Part shown: piece by piece, positions 36,234-43,821 of the stretch
Numbering within the stretch: position 1 is the stretch's first letter
Layout: the number at the start of each line of letters is the position of its first letter
Source: Microbacterium testaceum
Lineage (GTDB): Bacteria; Actinomycetota; Actinomycetes; Actinomycetales; Microbacteriaceae
Assembly (NCBI RefSeq): GCF_006539145.1
Contig: NZ_BJML01000008.1
Location: forward strand, 124,001-188,000
Direction: 5' to 3'
DNA length: 64,000 nt
Translations under genes and position numbers: made by a program
Notes under the pieces: generated by a model
What the model saw: only the letters and a program-made list of their open reading frames with translations
What the model was told of the DNA's origin: nothing
Database searches by the model: none

Positions 36234-37196
36234 GTGATCCCGCTCGATGCCACCCTCAGCGACGGAATCGACCAACTCGTCGGTGTCTTCCGCGACCCGC
36301 GTATCCTGCTCGGCATTCCGCTGGCCCTTCTCGGCGCGGTGTTCATGTCGTTCGGCGCGCAGTATCAGCACCGGGGAGTGCAGAAGGTCGAGCGCCTCTC
36401 GGGCAAGACCACCGGTGGCCTCTCACGCAAGCAGCTCACGTCTCTGTTGACGCGTCCCTCGTGGGTTGCGGGCACGGTCATGCTGGGCCTGGCGATCGTG
36501 TGCCAGCTCTCAGCGCTGTCGGTGGCCCCGCTGATCCTCGTGCAGCCGCTCGGAGCCATCGCCCTCGTCATCACGACGGTGCTGAACGCCCGCGTCTCGG
36601 GGCAGAAGCCGACGCGGCAGTCGCTCATCGCGATCGCACTGTGCGTCGGCGGCATTTTCATCTTCGTCACGATCGCCGCGTTCTTCGCCACCGAACACGT
36701 GGTCACCGAGCGCGAACTGTGGATCATCCTCGGCATCCTGGCCGTCGTCGTCATCGTGTTCGGTGTGTTCTGGGTGCTGGTGCGCCGTCGCGCTCAGGCG
36801 CTGTTCTACATCATGGCCGCAGGCGTGATCTATGGTTTCGTCGCGACGCTCGCCAAGGTCGTCATCAGTCGGGCACAGGCGGGCAACTTCGAGTGGCTGA
36901 CGATGCTGTGCCTGGTCGCGCTGCTCGCCGCCGTCGCCGTGGGCGCCTACTTCGTGCAGACGGCATACTCGGTCGGCCCGCCCGACCTCGTCATCGCGGG
37001 TCTCACCGTGATCGACCCGATCGTTGCTGTGTTGATCGGCCTTCTGGTGCTCGGCGAGGCGTCGACGGCCCCCGCGTGGGCGCTCATCGGTTTCGTGATT
37101 GCCGGTGCGATCGCGACGTGGGGAGTGATCCAGTTGACCAAGCACCACCCTCAGGTGACGGCGGATGGGAAGCCGGCGAAGCCTCGGGTGAAGTAG
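36234..37196 (+). CDS. DMT (EamA/NIPA-like) family transporter
   Basis: This 320-residue protein has nine to ten hydrophobic helices in two halves, with the EamA-type features of the drug/metabolite transporter superfamily. The text FMSFGAQYQHRGVQKVE and PLGAIALVITTVLNARVSGQKPTR is typical of actinobacterial NIPA-like or DMT members. The substrate (metabolite or Mg-like ion) is not known. GTG 36234 starts 41 bases from the divergent def start. Confidence 0.85.
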   Translation: MIPLDATLSDGIDQLVGVFRDPRILLGIPLALLGAVFMSFGAQYQHRGVQKVERLSGKTTGGLSRKQLTSLLTRPSWVAGTVMLGLAIVCQLSALSVAPLILVQPLGAIALVITTVLNARVSGQKPTRQSLIAIALCVGGIFIFVTIAAFFATEHVVTERELWIILGILAVVVIVFGVFWVLVRRRAQALFYIMAAGVIYGFVATLAKVVISRAQAGNFEWLTMLCLVALLAAVAVGAYFVQTAYSVGPPDLVIAGLTVIDPIVAVLIGLLVLGEASTAPAWALIGFVIAGAIATWGVIQLTKHHPQVTADGKPAKPRVK

Positions 37197-37288
37197 GCCG
37201 TTCGAGGGGACGTGGCGCGCCTGGAGCTGTACCGCTGGTCGATCGCGGAGTGGCGCTCCTCAAACGGGATAGCGCCGAAGCAGAGCGG

Positions 37289-37633
37289 TCACCATTCCCT
37301 GATGTCTCGCAGATCGGACTGCAGGAGCCCGAGCAACTTGCCCTGCACAGCGTCTTTCAAACCAAGCTCGCCTGCGGCAGAGGCGAGTGACACGTCCTGA
37401 CCTTCCGGGTCCTTTGCCAAGAGATCCATGGATCCTAAGCGCATGTCTTCTGTGCCGCGACCGATGGCCGCGAGGATTGGCGACGGACCGAAGCCGAAGC
37501 AGCCCGAGAGCCCATCGATCATCGACACCGCGATCACGGCCATCGCAATGCGTCTGCGTGTGCTCGCGATGGTTCTCGTGTCGGGCAAGAGCGGGAATAT
37601 CGTTGCAGCTTCACTCGTTCGAGATGGGCCCAT
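37289..37633 (-). pseudogene. Broken paralog of the tandem lipoprotein family, internal deletion
   Basis: The frame joins a signal peptide and lipobox (MAVIAVSMIDGLSGCFGFGP) directly to the C-terminal half of the family (AIGRGTEDMRLGSMDLLAKD, then SAAGELGLKDAVQGKLLGL). Relative to the intact paralogs at 37746-38198 and 38767-39222, roughly 55 residues between the lipobox and the DMRxG block are missing. A start cannot be placed with confidence; ATG 37543 would give 84 residues. It is the distal member of the operon and is probably non-functional. Confidence 0.68.
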
Positions 37634-37745
37634 CCCGGGTCTCCAACGTCATCCGGCGAGGCCGCCAACGGAGAGCCTGCCTCGCGTTCGGTTGCGCTCC
37701 GCAGCTACTGGTGCAAAAGCGCGGGCGATCGGACTCATACTCGCA

Positions 37746-38198
37746 TCACTGTTTCGCCAGAGACTCAAGTCGTTCGCCGGTGAGAGAGAGTGACTGGCCG
37801 TCGACGGCTTCAGCGATGCCGAGGTCCTCCGCCGCCGTGTCCATCGAGATCTGAATTCCCCCTTCTTCCTTGGCGTAGAAACCGACTCCGCCGACTCGCA
37901 TGTCTTCTGCGCTTCGGGCAACAACGCCCAGGATCGGGCCGAGAGTCTCGGCCGACACCGAGTACCCAGGCTGCAGCGCGTCTGGTTCCAGGATCACCGA
38001 CACGGTGAGGTCACCCGAGAACGACGACAGGTAGGTGGCTTTCGCGCTGTGCACGCCGAGCCCTCCGTTTTCGAGCTGCCTCGCAAGGTCATCGGCACGT
38101 TCTTGCCCGGTCGGTCCACCTATGGAGCAACCGCCGACCGCGGTGGCGAGGACGAGGATCGACACCGCCAGCGCCGCTCCGCGTTTCCGGATGTTCAT
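37746..38198 (-). CDS. Lipoprotein of the tandem family (candidate immunity protein)
   Basis: This 150-residue protein has a signal peptide with lipobox AVGGC, placing it on the outer face of the membrane. The mature domain has the shared pattern SFSGDLTVSVILEPDAL, SAETLGPILGVVARSAEDMRVGGVGFYA (shown in parts) and AAEDLGIAEAVDGQSLSL. No known family is recognised. Its ATG overlaps the stop of the broken upstream paralog, showing that they were once co-translated. The possible role is binding or neutralising a co-encoded effector, by analogy with lipoprotein immunity proteins of T7SS lipases. Confidence 0.75.
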   Translation of the reverse strand: MNIRKRGAALAVSILVLATAVGGCSIGGPTGQERADDLARQLENGGLGVHSAKATYLSSFSGDLTVSVILEPDALQPGYSVSAETLGPILGVVARSAEDMRVGGVGFYAKEEGGIQISMDTAAEDLGIAEAVDGQSLSLTGERLESLAKQ

Positions 38199-38750
38199 CG
38201 TGAACCCACCGCCCACTGGACTGCCGGGTCATGCCTGAGCGATGCAGGACCGGTCACCACTCCCGGCACACGTCCGAACTGCATCGAACCCGTGGCGAAA
38301 GGAGTCGGCAGGTCCTCCCACTCGGCGCCCGAGAACGAAAGAGACCTTCCGAAGTGGTTTTGGCTGAGGCCCAGTTCCTCGGCCGCTCGAGTCATGTCCA
38401 CGTCGGCGCCTTGAGCGTCTTCGGCGTACAGCACCAGGGCGCCCACACGCATGTCAATCGCGCTCTCTCGGACCACGTGACGAATTTTCTGAAGCCGTTC
38501 GGCGGAGACTGAGGCTCCGCGATCAATGGCGTCTTCGTCGAAACGACTGTCACATCGAGACTCCCGTGAAAGAAGACGGCGCGAGGACGTCTGCGCGCGA
38601 GATACCGAGACTGCTGTGCTCGAGTTCGTCCACCAACGCGGCTGCCCGGGTGTCAAGCGATGGCCCCAACGGGAAGCACCCCGTCAGCGCCATCCCGAGG
38701 GCCGTGATCATCGCCACATACGCCGGTCCACGTGCTCATAATCGCATCAT
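38195..38750 (-). pseudogene. Degenerate lipoprotein paralog with stop and two frameshifts
   Basis: A ribosome site (AAGGAAG) leads to ATG-ATG at 38750, but the frame stops four codons later at TGA. Downstream, the same frame carries a lipobox, ALTGCFPLGPS, and a conserved run to SSFTG. Two single-base losses, at GGG and TTT runs, are needed to continue through SLDVTVV and FDEDAIDRGASVSAE, which then aligns residue for residue with the intact paralog (26 aligned positions). The end carries an extra 30-residue tail. Three lesions favour real decay over sequencing error. Confidence 0.7.
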
Positions 38751-38766
38751 CTTCCTTGGCTCGCGG

Positions 38767-39222
38767 TCACTTCCCGGCGTAGGAGGTCCATTCCTCCGCT
38801 ACAAGCGTCAGCGAGTCGCCGTTGAGTGACTTTTGAAGTCCGAGCTCCGTCGCGGCATCTCGGAACGATAGGTCTTTCCCGAAATCGTCGTCGGCGTAAA
38901 GATACAGACTCGTCACTTTCATGTCTGCAGCGTTGTCTGCCGTAACCGCGAGGATGCGTGTCAGGGTCGCGGCGGCGACCTCGCGGCCGCCCGACTCCAG
39001 ACCATCGGAGGAGAGTTTCACTGTGACGGTCAAGCCACCCGCGCCAGAGGGGGTAGTAACCACTTTCGCGCCCACGACACCGCTACCCGCGGATTCGAGC
39101 GCCGCTGTGAGCTGCGCCTCCTTGTCGCCGGCGCTGGGCCCGCCGAAGCAGGCGGTCAGTCCGACCAAGAGCGTTACCGTCAGAAGGGTCAATCCCGCAC
39201 GCACAGTGTTGACGCCCATCAT
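38767..39222 (-). CDS. Lipoprotein of the tandem family (candidate immunity protein)
   Basis: This 151-residue protein has a signal peptide with lipobox GLTACFG. The mature part shows the family blocks GGLTVTVKLSSDGLESGG, ILAVTADNAADMKVTSLYLYADDDFG (shown in parts) and AATELGLQKSLNGDSLTL. It is the best-preserved member together with the gene at 37746. Its ATG overlaps the stop of the T7-like gene upstream by 4 bases. No known family is recognised. Confidence 0.76.
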   Translation of the reverse strand: MMGVNTVRAGLTLLTVTLLVGLTACFGGPSAGDKEAQLTAALESAGSGVVGAKVVTTPSGAGGLTVTVKLSSDGLESGGREVAAATLTRILAVTADNAADMKVTSLYLYADDDFGKDLSFRDAATELGLQKSLNGDSLTLVAEEWTSYAGK

Positions 39223-39512
39223 TCCCCCAAAGCTCGTGCGCCAGCGAGGTCGCACGATTCGTAAACATCCGCGAGAGTGCGGATCGTCGCCGCGTTCCGA
39301 CTGAGGCGAGCTGCACGAGCGCGGGTCTCTATCATCGCCCGCGTACTCGACGAAACTGCGGCATCCGTGGCTTCACCGCTGGTCTGCGCATTCAACGCCG
39401 CGATAGCCGTTTGAAGCTGGGTTGCCACCGATTCCAGCTGGGCCGCCTGCGCATCGAGGTTCTGCGCGTGGTCAGCGAGCGAACCGAGTTGGACGTCGAG
39501 TCGCCCGCTCAT
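39219..39512 (-). CDS. Small helical T7SS target-like protein
   Basis: This 97-residue protein is all-helical by composition (ADHAQNLDAQAAQLESVATQL; SSTRAMIETRARAARLSRNA), of the size of WXG100 or EspC-type secreted partners. It lacks a central W-x-G but has YESCD near the C-terminus, which fits the Y-x-x-x-D secretion signal of type VII substrates. It overlaps the YbaB-like gene and the lipoprotein gene by 4 bases each, so it is inside the operon. Confidence 0.68.
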   Translation of the reverse strand: MSGRLDVQLGSLADHAQNLDAQAAQLESVATQLQTAIAALNAQTSGEATDAAVSSSTRAMIETRARAARLSRNAATIRTLADVYESCDLAGARALGE

Positions 39513-39883
39513 CGAGCCGCCCCCCGTTCATCTGACCCCTTTCGAAGCCCAGAAACGAGCGGGAAAGACTCGCCGAACATTGTCGACGCGCGATCCGCAG
39601 CCTCGGACCGTGCCGCTGCCTGCGCGCGGGAGATGGTTTCTGTGAGGACCGACGAAAGCCGGGCATCAGTACGAAAGCCGCTGGCGAGGGTGACATTTAG
39701 GATCTTTCCGTCTGCGGCGGATGTGACGGTGCATTCTCCGCCCTCGCTTCGAATGGTCTTCGACACGGACCGCAGCTCTTCCATAGCACCATCGGCACGT
39801 TCTCTGGCAATGGCAGCTGCAGCGAACTGCGTTTCTAGACGGGCACGCGCTGCTTCAACCCGTTCGTCAATACTGAAGTCCAT
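39509..39883 (-). CDS. YbaB/EbfC-like nucleoid-associated protein
   Basis: This 124-residue protein fits the YbaB/EbfC pattern: N-terminal helix with coiled-coil character (EAARARLETQFAAAAIARER), then the central beta region GGECTVTSAADGKILNVTLASG and a C-terminal helix. Core YbaB binds DNA beside recR, but divergent copies occur in T7SS-linked loci of Actinobacteria. It overlaps the T7-like gene by 4 bases and lies 4 bases from the effector-like gene. A DNA role here is unproven; it might be a chaperone or structural partner. Confidence 0.72.
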   Translation of the reverse strand: MDFSIDERVEAARARLETQFAAAAIARERADGAMEELRSVSKTIRSEGGECTVTSAADGKILNVTLASGFRTDARLSSVLTETISRAQAAARSEAADRASTMFGESFPLVSGLRKGSDERGAAR

Positions 39884-39887
39884 ATTT

Positions 39888-41477
39888 TTACTCTCCAGAC
39901 TTTCCGACGTAAACCTCTTCTACCGTGCCATTGAGGAAGGTCCAGTCGTTTTTCAGATTCCCGCCGTTCGAGAGGTAGTCCCTGAAGTCAGAGGTGTACG
40001 TGTCGGCGTTGTGCGTCTTGTTGGGGTCGATGGAACCGCCCGGGTCAGACAAGACGACCCAGTCGATGTTCTTGGGCACGGTTCCGGCGACCACCACGCT
40101 CGGCCCTAGCGGACCGTTGACGACATCTGCATTCCAGTCGACAGGTGCTCGGCCATCGAGCTTCGGGACAGGGTCCGAGACGTGTTCAACCTGCAGTACT
40201 GGAATATGACTCGGAATGTCGTATTGCTCCGTGGGGGAGCCATTCGTGACGACCCCGATCGTGTTGTACGGCGAAGACGAGTCGGCGCCAAGATTTCCGG
40301 CCATGATCCCCCCTTGGCTGAACCCGGACCACACTACGTCCGACCCGGGGGGTACCCCTGCATCTTCCATCATCTTCTGAACCGCGCGCTCATACTGCGT
40401 GCGGATAATGGGGTTATCCATCAAGACAAGGGCGATGTTGCTGTCGAGGTCGTTGAGTGGGGCATAGTCCTTCAACGAGTCCCCCAAGGGATCGTCGCCG
40501 AGGATGCCCTTCAGAATGCCCCAGTCCAGGGTCGAGGGCAGATTGACCAACGTGTAAGTAGACCCGTCAGGCCTCCTGATCGTGGAGATACTCACCGCTG
40601 TCTGGTCTTTACCGCTGATGCGATCGATCAATCCATTGCCCTCAATGAGATCACCGGGCGACGAGATCGAACCCCGCTTCATGAGTTCTTCGTACGCCTG
40701 ATCGTCACTAGCGGCGCTCGGATCAAGCTCGCCCACCGACGGGTCCGCTTTAAGCATGTCGCCAAGCCCTGTTCCGAGGAGGTACCCAACCGGGCCCCCG
40801 ACGAACGCTGCGATGCCCGGCAGCATGCGACCCAGGAGATCCTGGAGGACGACCAAGCCGTCACCGACGATCGGCCCAAGCTCCCCGAGCAGACGGCCCA
40901 GCTGCCCGAGCGCCGTGAGGAGCTGCTCGATCAGGTCCCGCGCCAGGACGATGATGTCCCACGCCGCGTCCGCGAACTCGCGGATGGCGTCGAGCTTGTC
41001 GAACGGGTTCAGGGTGAAGCTGGTCAACGAATCCGCCAAACGCGCCAGGGCGTTCAGCAGGCCGCAGATCGCGTCGCGGCAGGCGGTAACGAGTGTCGAA
41101 GCGAGAGCGAGAGCGGACGAGGCTGCACCCGCCCAGTCCTGCACGTCCGTCAACACCCTCGAGACGTCTTCGTACCGCTGGCGAAGGGCCCGCACAGTCC
41201 GGCCATCGAGGTCGTCGAGAGCCCGCGCGGCGGACGCGAGGTCGAGGGTCAACTCCGACACCGACGACTCGACCGTGCGCCACTCCGACGAGCGCAGGGA
41301 TATGGCGCCCGGGTCGCCCTGCAGCTCGTCCATCCACTGGGGGAGTGGCTGCACGTAGGTGATCAGCCAGCCTGCGAAACCGGGGATGCCGTCGCACCCT
41401 CCACCCGACGAGCGTGACGCCCCTCCGGCCCACGACTCGCTGCGCAGCTGCGCAGCGACGGCGGCAGCGCCGCTCAC
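39888..41477 (-). CDS. Putative T7SS-associated effector: helical N-terminus plus alpha/beta-hydrolase domain
   Basis: The 529-residue protein has two parts. Residues 1-250 are helical, with a WXG/LXG-like coil (about 60-115) and hydrophobic helices with GPVGYLLGTGLGDML at the end. Residues 290-529 form an alpha/beta hydrolase: nucleophile Ser387 in GFSQGG, a candidate Asp435 in HVSDPVPKLDG and His489 in NKTHNADTY. This is the layout of a secreted lipase or esterase toxin. It is flanked by small T7SS target-like genes and followed by tandem lipoproteins. Lipase activity and secretion are inferred. Confidence 0.72.
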   Translation of the reverse strand: MSGAAAVAAQLRSESWAGGASRSSGGGCDGIPGFAGWLITYVQPLPQWMDELQGDPGAISLRSSEWRTVESSVSELTLDLASAARALDDLDGRTVRALRQRYEDVSRVLTDVQDWAGAASSALALASTLVTACRDAICGLLNALARLADSLTSFTLNPFDKLDAIREFADAAWDIIVLARDLIEQLLTALGQLGRLLGELGPIVGDGLVVLQDLLGRMLPGIAAFVGGPVGYLLGTGLGDMLKADPSVGELDPSAASDDQAYEELMKRGSISSPGDLIEGNGLIDRISGKDQTAVSISTIRRPDGSTYTLVNLPSTLDWGILKGILGDDPLGDSLKDYAPLNDLDSNIALVLMDNPIIRTQYERAVQKMMEDAGVPPGSDVVWSGFSQGGIMAGNLGADSSSPYNTIGVVTNGSPTEQYDIPSHIPVLQVEHVSDPVPKLDGRAPVDWNADVVNGPLGPSVVVAGTVPKNIDWVVLSDPGGSIDPNKTHNADTYTSDFRDYLSNGGNLKNDWTFLNGTVEEVYVGKSGE

Positions 41478-41788
41478 GACTCGAACTCCTGCATCACCGC
41501 GACGGCCTGTTCCTCGACCTCGTCGAACGACTCGCGTGCGACCTGCACGCCCTTCTGCATCGTCGCAACGAGCTCTCTTGCGCTCGACAGCAACTGCGCG
41601 GTGTTGCTCGCAAGACCGTTCGCAGCTCCGACGACGATTCCCGACGCCAGAACGCCGAATGCCGAGCCAGGAAGCGGCGTTCCGGCGGCGGACGCCGCGG
41701 CATCCAGCGAATCGCTTACGCGTCCTAACGTCGACGCCTGTTCTGCCAGGACGTCGGTGTCCATGATGATGTGCGTTCTTCCCGCCAC
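41474..41788 (-). CDS. Small helical T7SS target-like protein, first gene of operon
   Basis: This product of up to 104 residues is helical with alanine- and serine-rich text (VLAEQASTLGRVSDSLDAAA) and a C-terminal ESFDEVEEQ, where F-x-x-x-E stands for the usual aromatic-x-x-x-acid type VII signal. The start is uncertain: GTG at 41788 or ATG at 41764. It overlaps the effector-like gene by an ATGA, which is how LXG and EspC-type partners are encoded beside the proteins they escort. Confidence 0.65.
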   Translation of the reverse strand: MAGRTHIIMDTDVLAEQASTLGRVSDSLDAAASAAGTPLPGSAFGVLASGIVVGAANGLASNTAQLLSSARELVATMQKGVQVARESFDEVEEQAVAVMQEFES

Positions 41789-41899
41789 GGGGCCCCCGCT
41801 CGTGTCAGCTTTGCCAACACCATAGCGAAAGCCCTCGCCGCTTCGCAGGAATGCTCACCACCTGTGGATAACCGGATGACGGTAGGCTCGACGTCGCTG

Positions 41900-41973
41900 G
41901 GGGCGGTGGCCAAGCTGGTCAAGGCAGCGGGCTCATAACCCGACGATCGTGGGTTCAAGTCCCACCCGCCCTA
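41900..41973 (+). tRNA. tRNA-Met (CAT)
   Basis: Acceptor GGGGCGG pairs with CCGCCCT (one G-T pair), the D-stem is GCC/GGC, the anticodon arm is GCGGG-CTCATAA-CCCGA with CAT in the loop, and the T-arm is GTGGG-TTCAAGT-CCCAC. No CCA is encoded. The GGG:CCC anticodon stem is a feature of initiator tRNA, but the D-arm and paired 1-72 position are not, so the elongator is likelier; a tRNA-Ile with modified CAT is the other option. Confidence 0.88.
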
Positions 41974-41978
41974 CGCGA

Positions 41979-42010
41979 GACCCCCGGCCGGGATCACCTG
42001 GTCGGGGGTC
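41979..42010 (+). terminator. Terminator hairpin after tRNA-Met
   Basis: GACCCCCG at 41979-41986 pairs with CGGGGGTC at 42003-42010, with GGCC-containing inner bases, followed by CCTTCTC. It begins six bases after the tRNA. Confidence 0.72.
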
Positions 42011-42033
42011 CTTCTCGGGGGCGACGAACCTGG

Positions 42034-42390
42034 TCAGCCGACCATCGACGGCCGGGAGAGCAGGAACAGCGAGAAGAACGTCGCCGCCGTGGACAGGATC
42101 ACCCCGAGGGCGAGGTAGCCGCAGATCAATCCGATAACGGCCAGAGCCCGACCCACCCCGTAACGCCCGGCCGTCCGGAGTCCGAGGTGGCCCAGGATGA
42201 TCGTCGCCACCGCCAGCGGAAACGCGGTGAAGATCGCGACGATGCCGAGGTAGGGCAAGGGGACGAACGCCGCGTTGAGCACCGCGATCGGGCCCAGCAC
42301 GACGGCGGCGATAGCGGTTCCGTTCGTCACCGCCGGCAACGGCGGCGGCGGGAAAGGCGGCTGCTGCGGGGGCAGGGCGGGCGACGTCAT
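42034..42390 (-). CDS. DUF4190-type small membrane protein
   Basis: This 118-residue protein has a Pro-rich N-terminus (PPQQPPFPPPPLP), then three hydrophobic segments (AIAAVVLGPIAVLNAAF; PLAVATIILGHLGL; ALAVIGLICGYLALGVIL). The pattern with GHLGL and an alanine-rich last helix is typical of DUF4190 proteins, membrane proteins of unknown role. It is convergent with tRNA-Met and transcribed alone. Confidence 0.78.
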   Translation of the reverse strand: MTSPALPPQQPPFPPPPLPAVTNGTAIAAVVLGPIAVLNAAFVPLPYLGIVAIFTAFPLAVATIILGHLGLRTAGRYGVGRALAVIGLICGYLALGVILSTAATFFSLFLLSRPSMVG

Positions 42391-42856
42391 GCCCCGACCC
42401 TAGCGGCATGCGGAACGACCGCACGGGCGACGAATGCCAAAGTCGGACGTGCCCATGAGCCTCACTGCGGTGGCGGGGCGAATGTGACCATGGTGAGCCC
42501 GACGGCAACGGCCGAAAGGCCGCAAGGTACCCCGTGCGTTCGGTGCGTACCGGCAGTCATGGGCCGCGTTCCTATCGCCCGTACCGATGCCCCCCCCCCG
42601 ATCTCAACGCGGGCATGACGCTCAGACAGGTGTTGTGCGAGCACCAACGTGCGTCCGCGACAAAAGAGCGACATCACCCAGGGGGGCCGTCGACGCAGCG
42701 CCCGGTGCCCGAATTGCCGCGAACACGTCAACCCGCAGCAGGCACCTGTCGAAAGCCGACGACAGCGGGGCGCGATCCGTGCAAAGGGGTGTCGTAAGAC
42801 GCCCCCGGTGCACGGTCCGCGCCCCGGAACAATCTCCGAAACCGACGCCGTCCGTC
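42391..42856. other. 466-base region without a confident gene
   Basis: Possible frames in this stretch lack coding codon bias and good ribosome sites. A run of ten cytosines sits near 42590. I see no tRNA, repeat or clear terminator. Confidence 0.6.
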
Positions 42857-43675
42857 CTACGAGCCGTGCGCCTCCTCCGAGACCGGCTGCCACTCGCGCC
42901 ACGTCTGCAGCCGCGACTCGTAGTCGCGCTCAGCGATTCCGAGCGGCGCTTTGCCGAAGAAGATGCGGAGCGGCGGGTTCTCGGCATCCACCACCTTCAA
43001 GATCGCCGCGCGCGTCGCCTCGGGCTTGCCGGGGTCGGCAGCAGAGGGGCGCTTGGCCGCCTGCTCTCGCACGTCGGCGTAGGCGTCGATCTCGTCGCTG
43101 CGCTGAGCAGAGGGGCCCGACCAGTCGGTCGAGTACCCGCCGGGCTCGATGAGGGTCACGTGGATGCCGAAGCCGGCAACCTCCTGCGAGAGAGACTGCG
43201 ACAGCCCCTCGAGCGCCCACTTGGACGCGTGATAGGCGCCGACAGTCGGGAACGCGCTGATGCCGCCGATGCTCGACACCTGGATGATGTGGCCCGAGCC
43301 CTGCGCGCGCATGATCGGCAGGGCCGCCTGCGTGACCCAGAGGGCGCCGAAGAAGTTGGTCTCGAGCTGCGCGCGCACCTCGTCCTCGGTCAGCTCCTCG
43401 ACCATGCCGAAGTGCCCGTAGCCGGCGTTGTTGACGACGACATCGAGCTGACCGAACTTCTCGTGTGCTTTCTTCACGGCGTCGACGTCGGCGGAGCGGT
43501 CGGTCACGTCGAGCTGAAGGGGGAAGAACGTGTCGGGGTAACCGTCGACCAGCTCTTTCACGTCGTCGAGGTTGCGGGCGGTGCCCGCGACGTTGTCGCC
43601 GCGTTCGAGGGCTGCCTCGGCCCATTCGCGGCCGAAGCCCTTTGATGCGCCGGTGATGAACCAGGTCTTGCTCAT
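42857..43675 (-). CDS. SDR family oxidoreductase
   Basis: This 272-residue short-chain dehydrogenase starts at ATG 43675, with GGAGGA eight bases upstream. It carries the cofactor loop TGASKGFGREWAEAAL, NNAGYGHFG, and the catalytic Tyr in YHASKWALEG with an upstream serine in VSSIGG. The C-terminal TLIEPGGYSTDWSGPSA matches the classical oxidoreductase group that includes retinol dehydrogenase-like and SDR-type proteins. Substrate unknown. Confidence 0.9.
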   Translation of the reverse strand: MSKTWFITGASKGFGREWAEAALERGDNVAGTARNLDDVKELVDGYPDTFFPLQLDVTDRSADVDAVKKAHEKFGQLDVVVNNAGYGHFGMVEELTEDEVRAQLETNFFGALWVTQAALPIMRAQGSGHIIQVSSIGGISAFPTVGAYHASKWALEGLSQSLSQEVAGFGIHVTLIEPGGYSTDWSGPSAQRSDEIDAYADVREQAAKRPSAADPGKPEATRAAILKVVDAENPPLRIFFGKAPLGIAERDYESRLQTWREWQPVSEEAHGS

Positions 43676-43778
43676 GAGTGTCCTCCGAAGAGATGTGGGG
43701 GTGAACGCGGGCGACGGTACGCCGCGGCGATCAGAAACTCCTCGGGTTGACACCCCACGCTCGCGCCACCATCGGAAA

Positions 43779-43805
43779 GCCCCGCCCGCGATGAACGGAC
43801 GGGGC
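43779..43805 (-). terminator. Terminator downstream of the CNNM pair
   Basis: On the minus strand, GCCCCG (complement of 43800-43805) and CGGGGC (complement of 43779-43784) pair, with extra CCG/CGG pairs inside, and the stem is followed by TTTCCG. It lies 17 bases past the stop of the CNNM gene. Confidence 0.65.
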
Positions 43806-43821
43806 CTTCGCGACACGAGGG

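Noticed and set aside
38195..38656. The 153-codon uninterrupted frame taken as a full gene with start at 38656
   Set aside because: Its first ~40 residues have no similarity to the paralogs, while another frame encodes the expected lipobox region; it is the downstream part of a frameshifted gene.
41900..41973. Initiator tRNA-fMet
   Set aside because: GGG:CCC anticodon stem pairs fit, but the acceptor 1-72 position is paired and the D-arm is not initiator-like; called tRNA-Met without the initiator label.
42462..42902. A 146-codon minus-strand frame in the gap before the SDR gene
   Set aside because: No coding codon bias, no ribosome site, and it overlaps the SDR 3' end; not supported as a gene.
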